Assembly: GCA_916700875.1 (NCBI GenBank)
Contig: CAKAKS010000066.1
Coordinates: 7,781,743 to 7,845,742, forward strand
Direction of reading: 5' to 3'
DNA length: 64,000 nt
From: Sebastes aleutianus
Taxonomy: Eukaryota; Chordata; Actinopteri; Perciformes; Sebastidae
The position numbers were made by a program, and so were the translations under genes. The notes below the pieces were generated by a model that did not search any database, was not told the origin of the DNA, and saw only the letters and a list, made by a program, of their open reading frames with translations. Positions 18,991-30,617 of the stretch are shown here, piece after piece; within the stretch, counting starts at the first letter, position 1, and the number at the start of each line of letters is the position of its first letter.

Positions 18991-20695
18991 AATAAGGAAA
19001 GGAGCACAGGAAAATAATCTAAACAGGAAAATATATGACAGTAGAGATGAAAAGAGAAAGCAAGCAAATCAAAGAAGAATACACAGGAAAAATGACAGAA
19101 AATCAAAGTGAGAAATATGGAGAAGATGAGTGAGGAGAAGAGGAGAGGGAGAGGGGGAAACAGGAGGCTCCAGATGGAGGGTTTGCGTTGCCGGGGCGGG
19201 TTGCCGAGGAAGTCATTAAGCAGCCATTTCATCTGCGTCTGCTTGGCTAGCGAGGAATCTAATTGCATCTGAGGAGAGGAGAGGAGAAATGCCAAAGTAC
19301 ATTTAGATCAAAGATAGAAGACACCAGAGAGCCTGTAGTCACCAGGACCCCCCCTCCCCCCTCTCTCATCTCATCCTCTCACACTTTGGCTCACTTTCTT
19401 GCTTTCCTCCCTTCTATCCCTCTCTCTCTCTCTCTTTCTCCCCCCACCCCCATTTTCCTCCCACTCTCCCCCCAATCTTTCTCACTTTGTCCCTCATTTT
19501 CTAATTTGCCTTCACATTCTTCATGCTTTCACTTCTCCACTTTATTTTCGCTACTTCTTTGATTCCCTCTTTTGCCTCATCTCTACCCCTCCCTCCCTCC
19601 TTCTCTCCATTCCCTCGCCCTCCTTGGCTCTGGCAGTAGTGGAGACTGTGTGGGTGGTGCATTGTGGGAATCTTTTTCTGGCTCATATTCCCCCTAATGG
19701 CTCTAAATACTGTCACACATCACAGTCATTAGGAATACAAGTGATTCTTTATTTGACACACTCCAAAGAGCGAAGGAGCCGTTACACGACCTCACCCTTC
19801 CTCTCATCCATCTCTTTTTTTCTCTTTTCCTCTCACATCCCGCCATTTCTGTCTCTCCCGGCCTCTTTTACCTTTCAATCGCCCCGTGTTAGCTGTCTTT
19901 ATTTGGGCGCTGCTGATTATGTGCCACGGGAGAAAAAAGGCTCTGACTGTATTTTCTGCTTGTGTGGTAGTTTGCTGGCAATGTTTGTTGTTTCGATTAG
20001 TGTGTGTGTCTGCGTGTGTGTTTGTGGTGTCAGAGTGTGTGGGTTGATGTGAGATATGGTGTGTTGTTTCCCTACTTATCTTTCCCTACTTGTTACATGG
20101 TGTCTCTCTCAAAATGTTGATTAGTTGGGAAGTTTCTGAGCAGGAAAGGCAATTAGAGGCAGCTTGTTGTTAATTTAAGAAGCCTCGAATGCAGTGAGTG
20201 TGTGTTACTGTGTCTACTCTCTGCCTTTGCTCGTGTGTGCACGTATATATGTGTGTGTGTGTGTGAACAAGAACTTGCAGTAATTGCTTTGTGCGGGATT
20301 GGCCTTCCACTTTCACCCTAAAAAGAGAAATTGCTTCTTGCTTTTAACCACTAGAGAGAGGAGGTGGTGGATGGGGATGTTAGGAGAGGGCCGGGGAAAG
20401 GAAGGGGAGGGGGGGGGGTTATTGTGTCCAAAATGGTTCCAGCCTCTCCTTAGGAACCATTAGAACCATTTATTCATTGGAGTGGCAAAGCCAGAGTATT
20501 TTAGCAAAAATGCAACAAGTGGGACTTCTGCAGTGGCGTCTCGCTCAGCACAAACAAAGCTTTGAAGAGTCGTATAGATCTAAACACAAGTACTGTGAAC
20601 GTTACACAGAATCCACAGCTCGGTATGTACCTCAGGTTTGGGGTCATGGTTTGACACAGCAAAGAAAACAGTATAATAGAAGTAGTAATAATAAT
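18991..20695. other. Unassigned DNA with pyrimidine-rich and TG tracts
   Basis: About 19330-19660 is strongly C/T-rich on the + strand, including CTCTCTCTCTCTCTTT and long C runs. The 217-codon open frame at 19399-20052 follows from that bias. A G-run of about 10 sits near 20408-20418, and a TG run near 20250-20265. About 19190-19275 and 19640-19760 are unique sequence of mixed composition. Confidence 0.5.
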
Positions 20696-21338
20696 TAGGG
20701 GTGTAACGATCCTTCGATCTGGATCAATATATTGATTGAATGATCAATGATCCAATATTATTGATGCAAAGTGAAAAGTGAAAAAATCGATATTATCTTT
20801 ATGATATGCCTTTTTTTTAAATACTCATGGCACGTCTGTTTCACCATTTACGTCCAAGCGCACCTCATTCCTAAACATCAAAACTGTGCTAGCGGCGTTG
20901 AGCTTCGGTTATGCTTTCGGCAAGGACGGCTGCACGGACATTAGCTGACAGCAGTGTCTATACTGCCGTGACAAAATAAAAAAGAATCATGACGAGGAAA
21001 CGCACGGAGTTAACGAGTGTGCGGTAGGCTGAGAGAGAAAGAGAGAGCGAGAGCGTGTGTGTGACGTGAGTAGAAGTAACATCATAGCTTTGAATGTAGC
21101 AGTGCAGTGTGTGCTAGTTACAGTTTATTTGTCAGTGAATAAATGCTACAACTCCTCAAGACCCAAGCTAAGTTCCTGTGTCTTGCTTGCTACCTGCTCG
21201 TTGAAGTGAAGGGAGTTAGTCCTGAAGTTAGCAACAATCATATCGTGGCAGACTTTGTGATATTGGCAAATATTGTATCGTTGTCCAAAGAATCAATATA
21301 ATATTGTATCCTGATGAAACTGGTGATTTACACCCCTA
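20696..21338. mobile_element. Non-autonomous hAT-like DNA transposon, 643 bp
   Basis: The ends are TAGGGGTGTAACGATCC and GGTGATTTACACCCCTA, inverted repeats in their outer 11-12 bases. Flanking 8-mers ATAATAAT (20688-20695) and ATAGTAAT (21339-21346) match at 7 of 8 positions, as for a hAT insertion. Sub-terminal DNA is rich in ATCAATATATTGAT and ATATTGTATCGT strings. The interior includes a more CpG-rich part and a GA-rich run near 21030. No transposase is seen. Confidence 0.75.
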
Positions 21339-21346
21339 ATAGTAAT

Positions 21347-21780
21347 GAATAGTTTTTTTTTTCATTTATTTTAAAAATGTAACCATTCAACAGTCGCCCT
21401 TTAGTTATAATTCTTACTGTAACCGGTAAGGCAATCAAATGCTGGCATACTGTCAGAAAGGAAAAACTAAATGACACAAATTAAAAGTTGAATAGACCTT
21501 TTTCAAAGCAGACATGTTGATTTGCCAAACACAGGTGTAACTAATGACATTATTAATTGCTGCATTGCTCTGCAGTAATAGCTGGAATGGAGCCATGCTC
21601 GTTAATGTAATTACCTCCACCTGCGTTTTTAGTCAAATAGCTGTGAAAAAGGTTTATGTATCTGATGCATCTGGGAACGATAATGAAATAAAAAGGACTG
21701 ATGCTAACAAGGCTATCAGGATTCAGGTGAGTATGTGGATAAATCGATTTTTGACAAGAAAGAGCACACCAGGAGCACCA
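21347..21780. other. Unassigned DNA
   Basis: No gene or recognised repeat. Overlapping open frames of about 80 codons on opposite strands (21544-21801) carry no domain that I recognise. Confidence 0.4.
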
Positions 21781-22180
21781 AGATATTTTCACGATAATTA
21801 AGTCCCAATAGGATCTTATTACAATATTAAATATTTTGCGATATGCTGAGTATTGCGATTAGATATAGTGAGATATATTGCGATGTATTACCTTTTTTAT
21901 CTACAGTTTTCACTCTGTTCATATCAGAGATTTCAGTCACATAATATGGCCATGACAGTTATTCATTACCAAAATTTTGCGTAACTTTGGAGCGTTATTT
22001 AGTGTTCACTACAACCTCTGAAAGACAGAACAGCGGCCGTGTTGTCAAGAGGTTAATAGATTATATTATAAAAGATCGATACTTGTCGACTAGTGCATAT
22101 TGTTACAATATTTCCACCCAAAATATCGCGACACTGTGCTGTATTGATATTTCCCCCACCATTATTAAGCAAACATCCAT
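21781..22180. mobile_element. Degraded hAT-like repeat
   Basis: Strings such as TTTTGCGATATGCTGAGTAT, TGCGATTAGATATAGTGAG and ATATTGCGATGTATTACC are characteristic of fish hAT-like MITE interiors. A later AAATATCGCGACACTGTG may be the other side. Clean termini and a target duplication cannot be seen, so the limits are approximate. Confidence 0.45.
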
Positions 22181-25099
22181 TTTTTGGCTTCCATATGAGG
22201 GGGTGACAGAAAGTTTTTCAGTACATTTTATTCAGATTTTGTATGAATTTATTTTGCACCACATAGTATCCATTAGATTTGCATCATTAGCAGATTATTT
22301 TTCTAACCTAACTACATAAATCCTGACTGTAGCATTTTATTATGAAAGAAATTAAAAAAAAAATAATCATATTTCAAACAAGGTGTTCATAATAGTATTG
22401 TAGAGAGTGGAGTATTGATTTTTCATATGGGAACATCACTGCACTCATGACACAAAACGAGAAGGCCCAAAGTATAACGTGTAATATATTATTGAATATA
22501 AGAATAAGAAGGCTCCTCACATTTATGCCCAATGCAAGTATTTAATAATACTGTCTCAATCACGAGACAATCATCAGGGTAAATATTTGAGAAAAAAAAC
22601 TCATAATTAAAAACAATAATAAATCTGTGCCTTGTCAAGTACACAAATGGCATTTCATAAATAAATTAGAATTAGATTAAACTAATTCTAACAATAAAAT
22701 TCAATCCATAAGAGGTTTTTTTTACAATGTCAAGACAAAGGACGGAGATGAAGAAGTCTCTTCGTCTTAGCGCCGGCTGGCTGTGACTGCACTGAGGTAG
22801 ATGATCAGGAACTAATGTGTCAGAGGAAAGAACAAAGAAGCGAGGGTGTTTATTAGAGAGAGAAAGACAAGTCAGGCATGAACGTGAGCGTGCACATGTG
22901 TGTGCAACTGTGGAAGTGAGAAAGCCTGAAAATGGCTAACAAGCCCGAGAGAGGTGTTATCTTCCTCTGTAAAATCAGGTTAACACATTATGCTGCAGGG
23001 AGACAGAGATCAACGTCCCAGCGTTGCAGAATTCAAACAGCAACTACTCGTTAACACACTCAACACAACACGTTGCTCACTGTGATTACAGGCAGCGTAC
23101 TGAGGGGAGGGGTGGCTCAAATGAAGCAGAGAAGTGAAATGCAAAAAAGGGTAAGAAAGTGTGCAGGTGTGGATAAAAGAGAGATGGCTGAAGGAGGAAA
23201 ATTGTGTGGGTGAAAACCAGAGAGTGTGGACAAGTGAAGACGAAAAAATTACAGAACAGGAGTGGAGGAGGCAAACACGTGTGAGCCAAAACTCTTCCAC
23301 CTGTGTAATAATAAAAGATATGCTGGCTTATCATTTTCCCTCTCCCTTTTCCCTCCTCTTCGTCTCTTTTGTTCCGTTCTTCCTACGGAGTGTTGCCGGG
23401 AGGCAGAGGAGCGCTGCTTTTAATGTGGCTCCTATCAGTTAGCGCTGTGATGTCTTTGTCCTTTTTACCTTCTATTCTATCTCCCTGTCCCACTTTGTCA
23501 CAACGAATATTAACTTCTGAAAAAAAGTTCATCCAACTTATTGCTAAAAGTTAAGGCGAAAAACAAGAACTAAAACTCTAATCTAGTATGAAAAAGTATT
23601 TTTGCAGGTGATTTTTAAGATAAAAAAGATGTTTTCAATCCTGAAAAAAATAGTGGTTAATATCAGTGTTGTGGAGGAACAAATCGGGTAGTGAAAACAT
23701 TTAACGGCTCTTATTCTTTGACTATATATACATATAAAGTAATGAATTGTACACACATTTCCAGTAAGTCGGTTGGATTTCTTTGTTATTTAAAAAGTCA
23801 CAACATTGCAAAAATGTTTTTGCCCTCGGCTGAGGTGGCAAAGTTGGTGTTTTGTATTTTCTGCAATCAGTTCACTGCTAACCAAGTTAGCCATTATGCA
23901 AGCTGTCTAATTTACTGTTGTCTAACTTATATAATTATTTTTTTAACTTTTACTCTTGCCTAGGACTTTGACCCGAAGGTCTTTTCAGACCAAACGCAAA
24001 TATTTTGTGCAAATAAGTCATATTTCAATTTAAAAATTCTAACCCAGCTATCTGTATGACCCTATCCACACCAAAACTTTTGTATTTTGCAGTGTTGTGG
24101 TTTTTTTTTCAGCAGCTGTTTCAATTTCTGTGAATTTCGAATGCCGATAAAAACAAGCCAACCAATAGAATAGTAAATCTTGCTCACGCGATCATTAGGT
24201 TTTCTCGGACAACAATGTCATAATTCTGTTCATACCGTAACACAACAATATGAATATTGATCAATTGATCCATTTGGTCTCCTCTTAAACAAACAAAATA
24301 AAGATAATAAAGACAACATTAGGGCATGTAGAGCAGTTGAACTTGTTTGTGATGGTGAGTAGCCTTAAACATATTTCGTTGTCAAGGTAACATATAGAGA
24401 ACCATTCATTTCTAAGTCCATGACGCTATGCTATGGACATTATACGCATCAGAAATGACATGTAATTGTTGTTAAAAGGTATACTATAAAACCTGACCAA
24501 AGGATAAACGATAGCGTTACATCAATGGTTTGAACGCGAAAAGTGTCAACAAATATTCTGTATTTTGGTTTGTTTTTTCATTTCAGCCTTTAGGCTTCAT
24601 GTTATCGCTTCTCTCAGCCAGGAAGTGCTGAACGCAGATATGTAGTAGAATATTACGCCACCAAAGTGAGATATTCAGCATGAGTCAAATGGTTGCTGAT
24701 TACAGCCATAAGGAACACCCAGGGAACTCGACTGCCATGGAAAATAGCTGCCATGGAAGATGGCAAGGCCTAAATACCATCTGTTAACAAAACTGTCCTG
24801 GAGAACGGACGACCAAGAGAATTACATTGACATTTCTTTTGGAAATATTATTTGCTCACTCCACAGTTAAAGCGCAGAACGATACCAGCTGCCATCTTCT
24901 CCACACAGGAATTTTGTCAACTTTATAATTTATGTATTTAATTCAATTAATTAGTTCATTTATTCATTATCTGGCAATATAAATTATGTTGCATGGCCTT
25001 TTTTTATAATCTCAGATACTGTTTCCAACAGACTTTTTTGATGTCATCTAAAAACTTCTATGATATAAGCTGTTTTTAGTTCCAGGGCTGTAGAAGTTG
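22181..25099. other. Unassigned non-coding DNA
   Basis: AT-rich DNA with no gene recognised. About 22540-22600 carries the short pair CTCAATCACGAGACAATC. About 22860-23330 is purine-rich on the + strand. About 23985-24260 has the look of a degraded repeat but I cannot place it. Open frames of 60-96 codons overlap on both strands without domains. Confidence 0.4.
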
Positions 25100-25653
25100 T
25101 TTGTTACCAGTGGTGGAAGAAGTACTCAGATATTTTACTTAAGTAAAAGTAGCAATACTTTAGTATGGAAATACTTTGTTACAAGTCAAAGTCCTGCATT
25201 CAAAATCTTACTTAAGTAAAAGTACAAGTGTCAGCATCGAAATATACTCAACGTACCAAAAGTAAAAGTAGCTACTCATTTTGCAGAATGGCCCATTTCA
25301 GAAAAAGTATACATTATATTATTATTGGATTGTAATTTTTTATTCATTCAGGTGTTCATCACTTTAATGTTGCAGCTGGTAAAGGTGGAGCTCATTTATA
25401 CTGCTGGGTAGCTTAACCTATAATATTACATCATATTTTATTAGTTGAATTATTATTAAAATCTAAATCTGCAAATGAAAGCTATCCAGTAAATGTATCG
25501 TAGTAAAAAGTACAATATTTGCCTCTGAGGTGTAGTGCAGTAGAAGTAGAAAGTAGCATCAAATGGAAATACTCAAGTAAAGTACCTCAAAATTGTACTC
25601 AAGTACAGTACTTGGGTAAATGTACTTAGTTACATACCAACACTGTTTGTTAC
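25100..25653. mobile_element. Non-autonomous hAT element with perfect 8-bp target duplication
   Basis: The element proper is 25108-25645 (538 bp). It starts CAGTGGTGGAAGAAGTACTC and ends ACATACCAACACTG, and TTTGTTAC is present on both sides (25100-25107 and 25646-25653). The interior has the AAGTAAAAGTA and CAAGTACAGTACTTGGGTA motifs of a very widespread fish hAT MITE. The terminal repeats are short and imperfect beyond about 10 bp. There is no coding capacity. Confidence 0.92.
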
Positions 25654-26734
25654 CGTATGCGCAATACAACAGATAGCTAATAGCTTTACGTTTTTATGTG
25701 TTGGGCAAATGCATGTTATCCTCTCTTATCAGCCTATGAAAGATCCAAGGAGAAGCTTGCAAACAACCGAAATCAGAATTTTAAACTAATTTCTATTTTG
25801 TAATTTCTCATGTAGAAAATCATTGTACCTGCAGTACATTCCTACTATTACTACCACTGTGTAAAATGTGTTTTAGGAAACTGTTAGTGTATGGCTTCAT
25901 GACCCAAGCTTTGCTTGCCGGCCTAACGCTTCTTTTAATACATATATGACAACCTTTTCTTTTAGAGAGTACAACTTCCTCGGTGTAGCCGTTCTTTTTC
26001 TCCCCTCGCTTGACAGCGCTGCCATCGTTTCTATGAACGGTATATTTTAATACTAATCCCCATATACCATCAAAGAGAGGAGGAGGTGTGATTGTTACAG
26101 TAATCCCCAGGGATCCTTAATGGGCGAAAGTGAATGAGAGCGGAGGATTAGGGGGCTGTGACGGCCAATATATTCCGTAATTAGCCAGTTAACAGCCTCA
26201 GCGATGGCAGGATTACCCGGGTCTTAGCTAGAAACTTGACAGAGGCTACACATGACTGACAGATTGCACAGTGCTGGTGGAGAGGGAGCCGTAAGAATGC
26301 AAGGGGGAAAAGAAAAAAGGAGTGGAGAGGAAGAGAAGGGCAATGGAGTGAGAAATTGGAGAAAGAATGAACATTTTTCTATAGTTAAACTTGTCATTTA
26401 GCCAGGATGTCTGAGATTTTAGTCTCTCAATTCTGACTCTGGCTCGAGAGAAAAACCTCTTATGCCAAGATCAGATTACACAGTATCAGCCCGGTAAACG
26501 CAGCAGACATGGGGCGTCGGGAACAGAAGTAAGTGTTGTGCGTGAAAATTGCTCCTTTTATCCCTTGTAGTGTGTCATAGTGGGAAACAGCTGACGCAGC
26601 ATCGAGGATGCCTCATAACATCCTAACAAAAAAAGATGACCTTGTACTCTGAAGATAGAGAAGCAGCAGAGGAATGATGGTTTAGTTCATTTCAGTTAAG
26701 ATGTTCACATCAGAATTAGCATATCGAATGATTC
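25654..26734. other. Unassigned DNA with a candidate conserved non-coding patch
   Basis: No gene. About 26045-26260 is unique, of balanced composition, low in simple repeats and free of transposon ends, including TAATCCCCAGGGATCCTTAA and GGCCAATATATTCCGTAATT. This is compositional impression only. About 26280-26360 is purine-rich. Confidence 0.35.
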
Positions 26735-26830
26735 AGTTTAATTCAATTGCATTTATTTCTATATAGCGTCAAATCATAACAGAAGTTATCTCAAGAAGCT
26801 TTTCACATAGAGCAGGTGTACACCGTACTC
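26735..26830 (+). repeat. Fish interspersed repeat fragment (TATAGCGTCAAATCA type)
   Basis: TTTAATTCAATTGCATTTAT then TATATAGCGTCAAATCATAA and AGAAGTTATCTCAAGAAGC match a common fish repeat that usually follows an ATTCA run. A second fragment of the same type is at 47291-47365. Confidence 0.7.
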
Positions 26831-27840
26831 TATCATATTCATATAATATATATAATTATTCACACCTGTGTGTGCAATGTCAGCCTCTGCATGCATATGT
26901 AGGCTACTATACTATATGCTGCCCAGCCACACGTTCACTCTCTTTTTTACTGACTAGAAAGGAAAAATACAGAGCCCACCTTCACCACTGAGTGTTGGTT
27001 TCAGGTTCACTTTCGCTCATAAAAACAACATTACATGGTGTAAATATTCATTGTTTGTGGCGCTGTCAGGTAGGACAGTAACTTCGGTCCCTTTCCGATC
27101 ACCAGTGTACATCACGTCGCGAACGACGGCAAGCTATGACTGGTCAGGGTCCGAAGTGTATCTGCCAATTTGTGAGTCTATGATCACCTCTAATCTGACA
27201 CATCCACCATATCAAAAGACAAAATATTTGCATAGCCTGGTCCCGACATTAGGGGTGAGTTTGTGGTGAAAGAATGCATCAACAAAACATGTGAGTTGAA
27301 CACTGAAGACCACAGTTCACATCCCATTCAGTTAACATTGGTAAATTGGGTTAAACATGACCATGATTGTTCCCTCTCTTTAACCAAGTAACTTTTTTTT
27401 CCACAAACCACAAGCTCACCCCAACCTCATTCATTTTTGGAAATCAAATCAAAACCGTAACATTAACAGTAGCAGATCAGAAAAAAAACTTTGGAAGGCA
27501 ATAACAAACATCGTTGTCCCGCAGTGGGGTGTCGGATCACAAATTCTGTGTTGTTTTGGATGCAAATTACCAGAATTTGTTGTTTAGTTTTGAGGACTTG
27601 GTGCAATTTCTTTTCTTACCCTTAGGTTTTCTTTGTCACTCAGCTCTTAAAGAATGCTCAAAAACTCACTCACTGAGTCGCAATGCTTATCAGAATGCAT
27701 AGATTTGATTGGCTGAGTAGCATCACGTGAGAAGATGTATTATGCAATTTGTCTGTGAGTTTCCTGGACTGCTAAACCAGTGCCATAAAGGCTAGAAAAT
27801 CTGCGCCAGTTAAAATAGAAATGTCAAAATGTAATAATTC
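26831..27840. other. Unassigned non-coding DNA
   Basis: No gene or repeat that I can name. Small open frames at 27051-27269 and 27514-27702 have no recognisable domain. A CACGTGA-like string lies near 27725. Confidence 0.4.
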
Positions 27841-27936
27841 TCAATAATTTATCGGTTAGAGGTCTGATATATAACATATATCGCGATATAGCCTAAAAAT
27901 ATCAATATATTATTCGTAAGCCATGTCGCCCAGCCT
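27841..27936 (-). mobile_element. Terminus of a hAT-like element
   Basis: The reverse complement begins AAGGCTGGGCGACATGGCTT and continues with AATATATTGATATTTTTAGG and CTATATCGCGATATATG. This is a standard terminus of abundant fish hAT-like MITEs. The other end is missing, so only about 95 bp is supported. Confidence 0.7.
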
Positions 27937-28649
27937 TAAGTGTACTTAATAATGTGGCCACTGAGTGTATGTGCTGGGTTTTATTATCCTGTGGTTGCTT
28001 TTATTTTAAGTCAAGTCAGGTCACCCAAAATGTCAGCAGGTCTTTATCAGAGTTCTCACCCTCATGTTGGTAAACCCTCGGTTTGATGGGACTGATGTTT
28101 ATTTGAGCAGCATGCATATTTTACAGGGGAACATATGTCGCTGCCGCTCTGTTGGCGTGGCTTCACTTGACCATCCTGCCGTTTACAGGCATGCCAATTC
28201 ATACTTCAGACAAAAACATGATGGTTGAAAAAAAAAAAGCGTTGGTCATATACACAGAACAATCAGTTTCTGAGTGTTTTAACATGCAAACAACACTGGT
28301 TTAACTTTTGTAATAAAAAAAGAAACTTGTTTCTCTCTTAGCTGTTGTCAAAGCTGACACAAACAAATACCGATAATCTGTCTTAATTTATACGTTTTGC
28401 CTTTTAGCAGATTTAGTCTCTTTTGTGATTTATACTTTTGTTTTTCTTGAGATGATTGATGGAGACATCTGTTTAGAGTGAAGCAAGTTGCATATTGCTG
28501 CTTTAATTGATCATCTATTGGTACAAATTCTTAATGCAATAGGATTTTTTTTTTTACAGTAACACTTTTTCAATCAGCCTCTTTCTTGAAGCTGAATGGG
28601 AATTCAGTTTGATTTTGTACTTCTGTGTGTGTATTGTGAACTTATATAT
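27937..28649. other. Unassigned AT-rich DNA
   Basis: No gene or repeat recognised. There are scattered A and T runs, such as near 28230 and 28547. Confidence 0.4.
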
Positions 28650-29357
28650 AAACTGGAAAAACAAAGTTTGGAAACTTGTGTTTGGTGGATTATTTCTCTG
28701 TTGTTACAATGCTAATGGTCATTGTATTTTACATCGTTGGAAAGCCTGTTTATTTACCTTCGCAATGATGTCCAATTTGTAAGGATCATGCATTTGTGGG
28801 ATGAGCAGCACAGATGATTATGTGGGGAGCGCCCAAGAAAAATTTGCCAAAATGCTCTGCCAATGGTAAACAGTGTATTTTCCTGTTCGTATTGACTCTT
28901 GTTTTGAGTTGTTTGGTGGATTGGATGATTGAACTCTCTATCAGTAACAAGGAACAAACAAGACATATTGGCTATTTTACACTTTATTCATTTAATACAC
29001 CGTCAGGAGCCTCAGTAGCGGTGGAAGATCCATACGCAGCAACAACAGCCTGGCACCTCCTCCTCATGCTGGTCACCAACCTGGTCACACGTTGCTGTGG
29101 GATGGCGTTCCATTCCTCAACCAGGATTCGTTGCAGGTCAGCCAGCGTGGTTGTGTTAGTCACTCTAACACGTATAGCACGCCCAAGCTGATCCCACAAG
29201 TGTTGAATTGGGTTGAGGTCTGGACTCTTGGCAGGCCGTTCCATTCTCTCTACTCCCACATTGTGGAGGTAGTCTGTGATAACCCTGGCTCTGTGGGGGC
29301 GAGCGTTGTCATCTTGGAGGATGAAGTTAGCATAGCGACACCTGCCTGCCTTGCGTG
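28650..29357 (-). mobile_element. 5'-truncated Tc1/mariner-type transposon remnant
   Basis: It contains the C-terminal third of a Tc1-like transposase (28984-29357) followed on the - strand by about 330 bp of 3' flank running towards ACATCGTTGGAAAGCCTG near 28732, which is probably sub-terminal. The 5' two thirds of the transposase gene and the left end are missing. The break coincides with the neighbouring repeat at 29358. The outer 3' limit is not certain. Confidence 0.75.
28984..29357 (-). pseudogene. Tc1-like transposase C-terminus, catalytic Glu replaced by Gln
   Basis: An open frame on the - strand of about 123 codons ends in TAA at 28984-28986 and is bounded upstream by TAG near 29360. 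It reads ARKAGRCRYANFILQDDNAR, then PHRARVITDYLHNVGVERM, SPDLNPIQHLWDQLGRAI and SMRRRCQAVVAAYGSS. The DDNARPH block holds the second catalytic Asp of the DD34E transposases. Exactly 34 residues later the expected Glu of NPIEHLWD is Gln (codon CAA, 29203-29205). With no first Asp, no DNA-binding region and this substitution, the fragment cannot be an active transposase. Family assignment to Tc1/mariner is firm from these motifs. The sub-lineage is not assigned. The frame has no internal stop, which suggests a fairly recent insertion or truncation. Confidence 0.9.
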
Positions 29358-29615
29358 CCTATGCACACAAGTTTTGCTTTATAACATCTGAGAGAACACA
29401 ATGTCTTCCTTCGGTCGTGAGGCAGAAGTGCAGAAAGACTTCAATAATCATAAAAATGTGATAGGGTAGCACAAAAACCTCCGACACGGGCAGACTAGAG
29501 ACGACGGTGTGAGACACACTGCAAAAACTAGGCCGACAGACGCTCACCGATCGGCCCAAACTGTCTGAAGGCTGACTGTCGGCTTGATGTGCCAGAGCCT
29601 TAATGACAAACATTA
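29358..29615 (-). repeat. Interspersed repeat end abutting the Tc1 remnant
   Basis: On the - strand it starts GGCTCTGGCACATCAAGCCG, passes GACAGTTTGGGCCGATCGG and GCGTCTGTCGGCCTAG, and continues TTTTTGCAGTGTG and CGTGTCGGAGGTTTTTGTG. I recall this as a repeated fish sequence, but I do not know its class. It borders the truncated transposase directly, so one of the two was joined to or inserted in the other. Confidence 0.5.
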
Positions 29616-30617
29616 GCTGTTGGTCAGAGGACTTAGCTCTCTGGATGTGTGGTGTGGTAAATACAGGGTTAAACTTTTGTCACATTTCTCTTACTGGTGC
29701 ATTTTTGATGTTGCTGTGCAGCCCATTTTCCTAAACTGATTTTGTAACATGAATCATATTGCATGTAATTCTCCACCGCCCTACTCAGACGTGCTCCATC
29801 TGTGCTCTTATTACTCTATTTGCCACGTCAACACTTGCTTGTCATTCGTCTCACAAAAGGCCTGCTGACTTATGAAAAGTCTAACCTAAAGGCTCTTTGC
29901 CAGATATAGACAGAAATCTGGATGGAGTTTCTAAACATTACAGGGATTTGAACTATGAGTGACAAGAGCGACAGCTATATAATACGATATATAATAATGT
30001 GCAGACGAGACAAATCTCATGGGGTTTTGTGTCTCAAAAAGAGTCAAGATGTCAAACTGAGAAGAATTTTTAGGTGCAAAAATACACTAAAGGCATCAAT
30101 AGGAAGTGAAAGAAGGAGTGTGATTACTGCATAATTGATTTAGTTTTGGAAACTTTCCCAAACCTGCCTGCACTCACTATGATGAAGGGAAATATAAAAT
30201 TAAACAACATTGTTCGGCATATTTTCTGCGGACCCTCTGGAGACCTATCAGAGCCCCCCGGGAGGCCTTAACCTCTGTTTGAGAGCTACTACCCCCGCCA
30301 TCGCCAACACCTGCTGTTTTCTAATCAGTGCTACACCAAAGCGTGTTCCCTTAACAGGCCCTTATCCTCTGTGGACCAATTAGAAGGCTCCCCTGTCTGT
30401 TGTTTCCTGTTTCCACTAAAGCTCTGACCAATGACAGATGGCCAAACGTAGAAACAACGGCAGACAACAAGAGCACACTGGATGAAAAAAACTATTGAAT
30501 GTATGTGATGATTTACAGAAGACTTCAACAGTCAACTAGGAAAGATGTTTCAAAACAAACACCGACAGATAGAAAGTGATTAAAAGAAAAGAAAATATAC
30601 CACAAATTACGTTATAT
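29616..30617. other. Unassigned DNA
   Basis: No gene. About 30225-30450 is less AT-rich and repeat-free (CGGACCCTCTGGAGACC, GCCCCCCGGGAGGCC, TCTGACCAATGACAGATGG) and could be conserved non-coding sequence, but only comparison would show this. Confidence 0.4.

Noticed and set aside
19399..20052. 217-codon Ser/Leu/Pro-rich open frame
   Set aside because: It lies in a C/T-rich low-complexity tract and then runs into TG-rich sequence. It has no domain.
28814..29391. + strand frames over the Tc1 region
   Set aside because: They are antisense shadows of the transposase remnant on the - strand.
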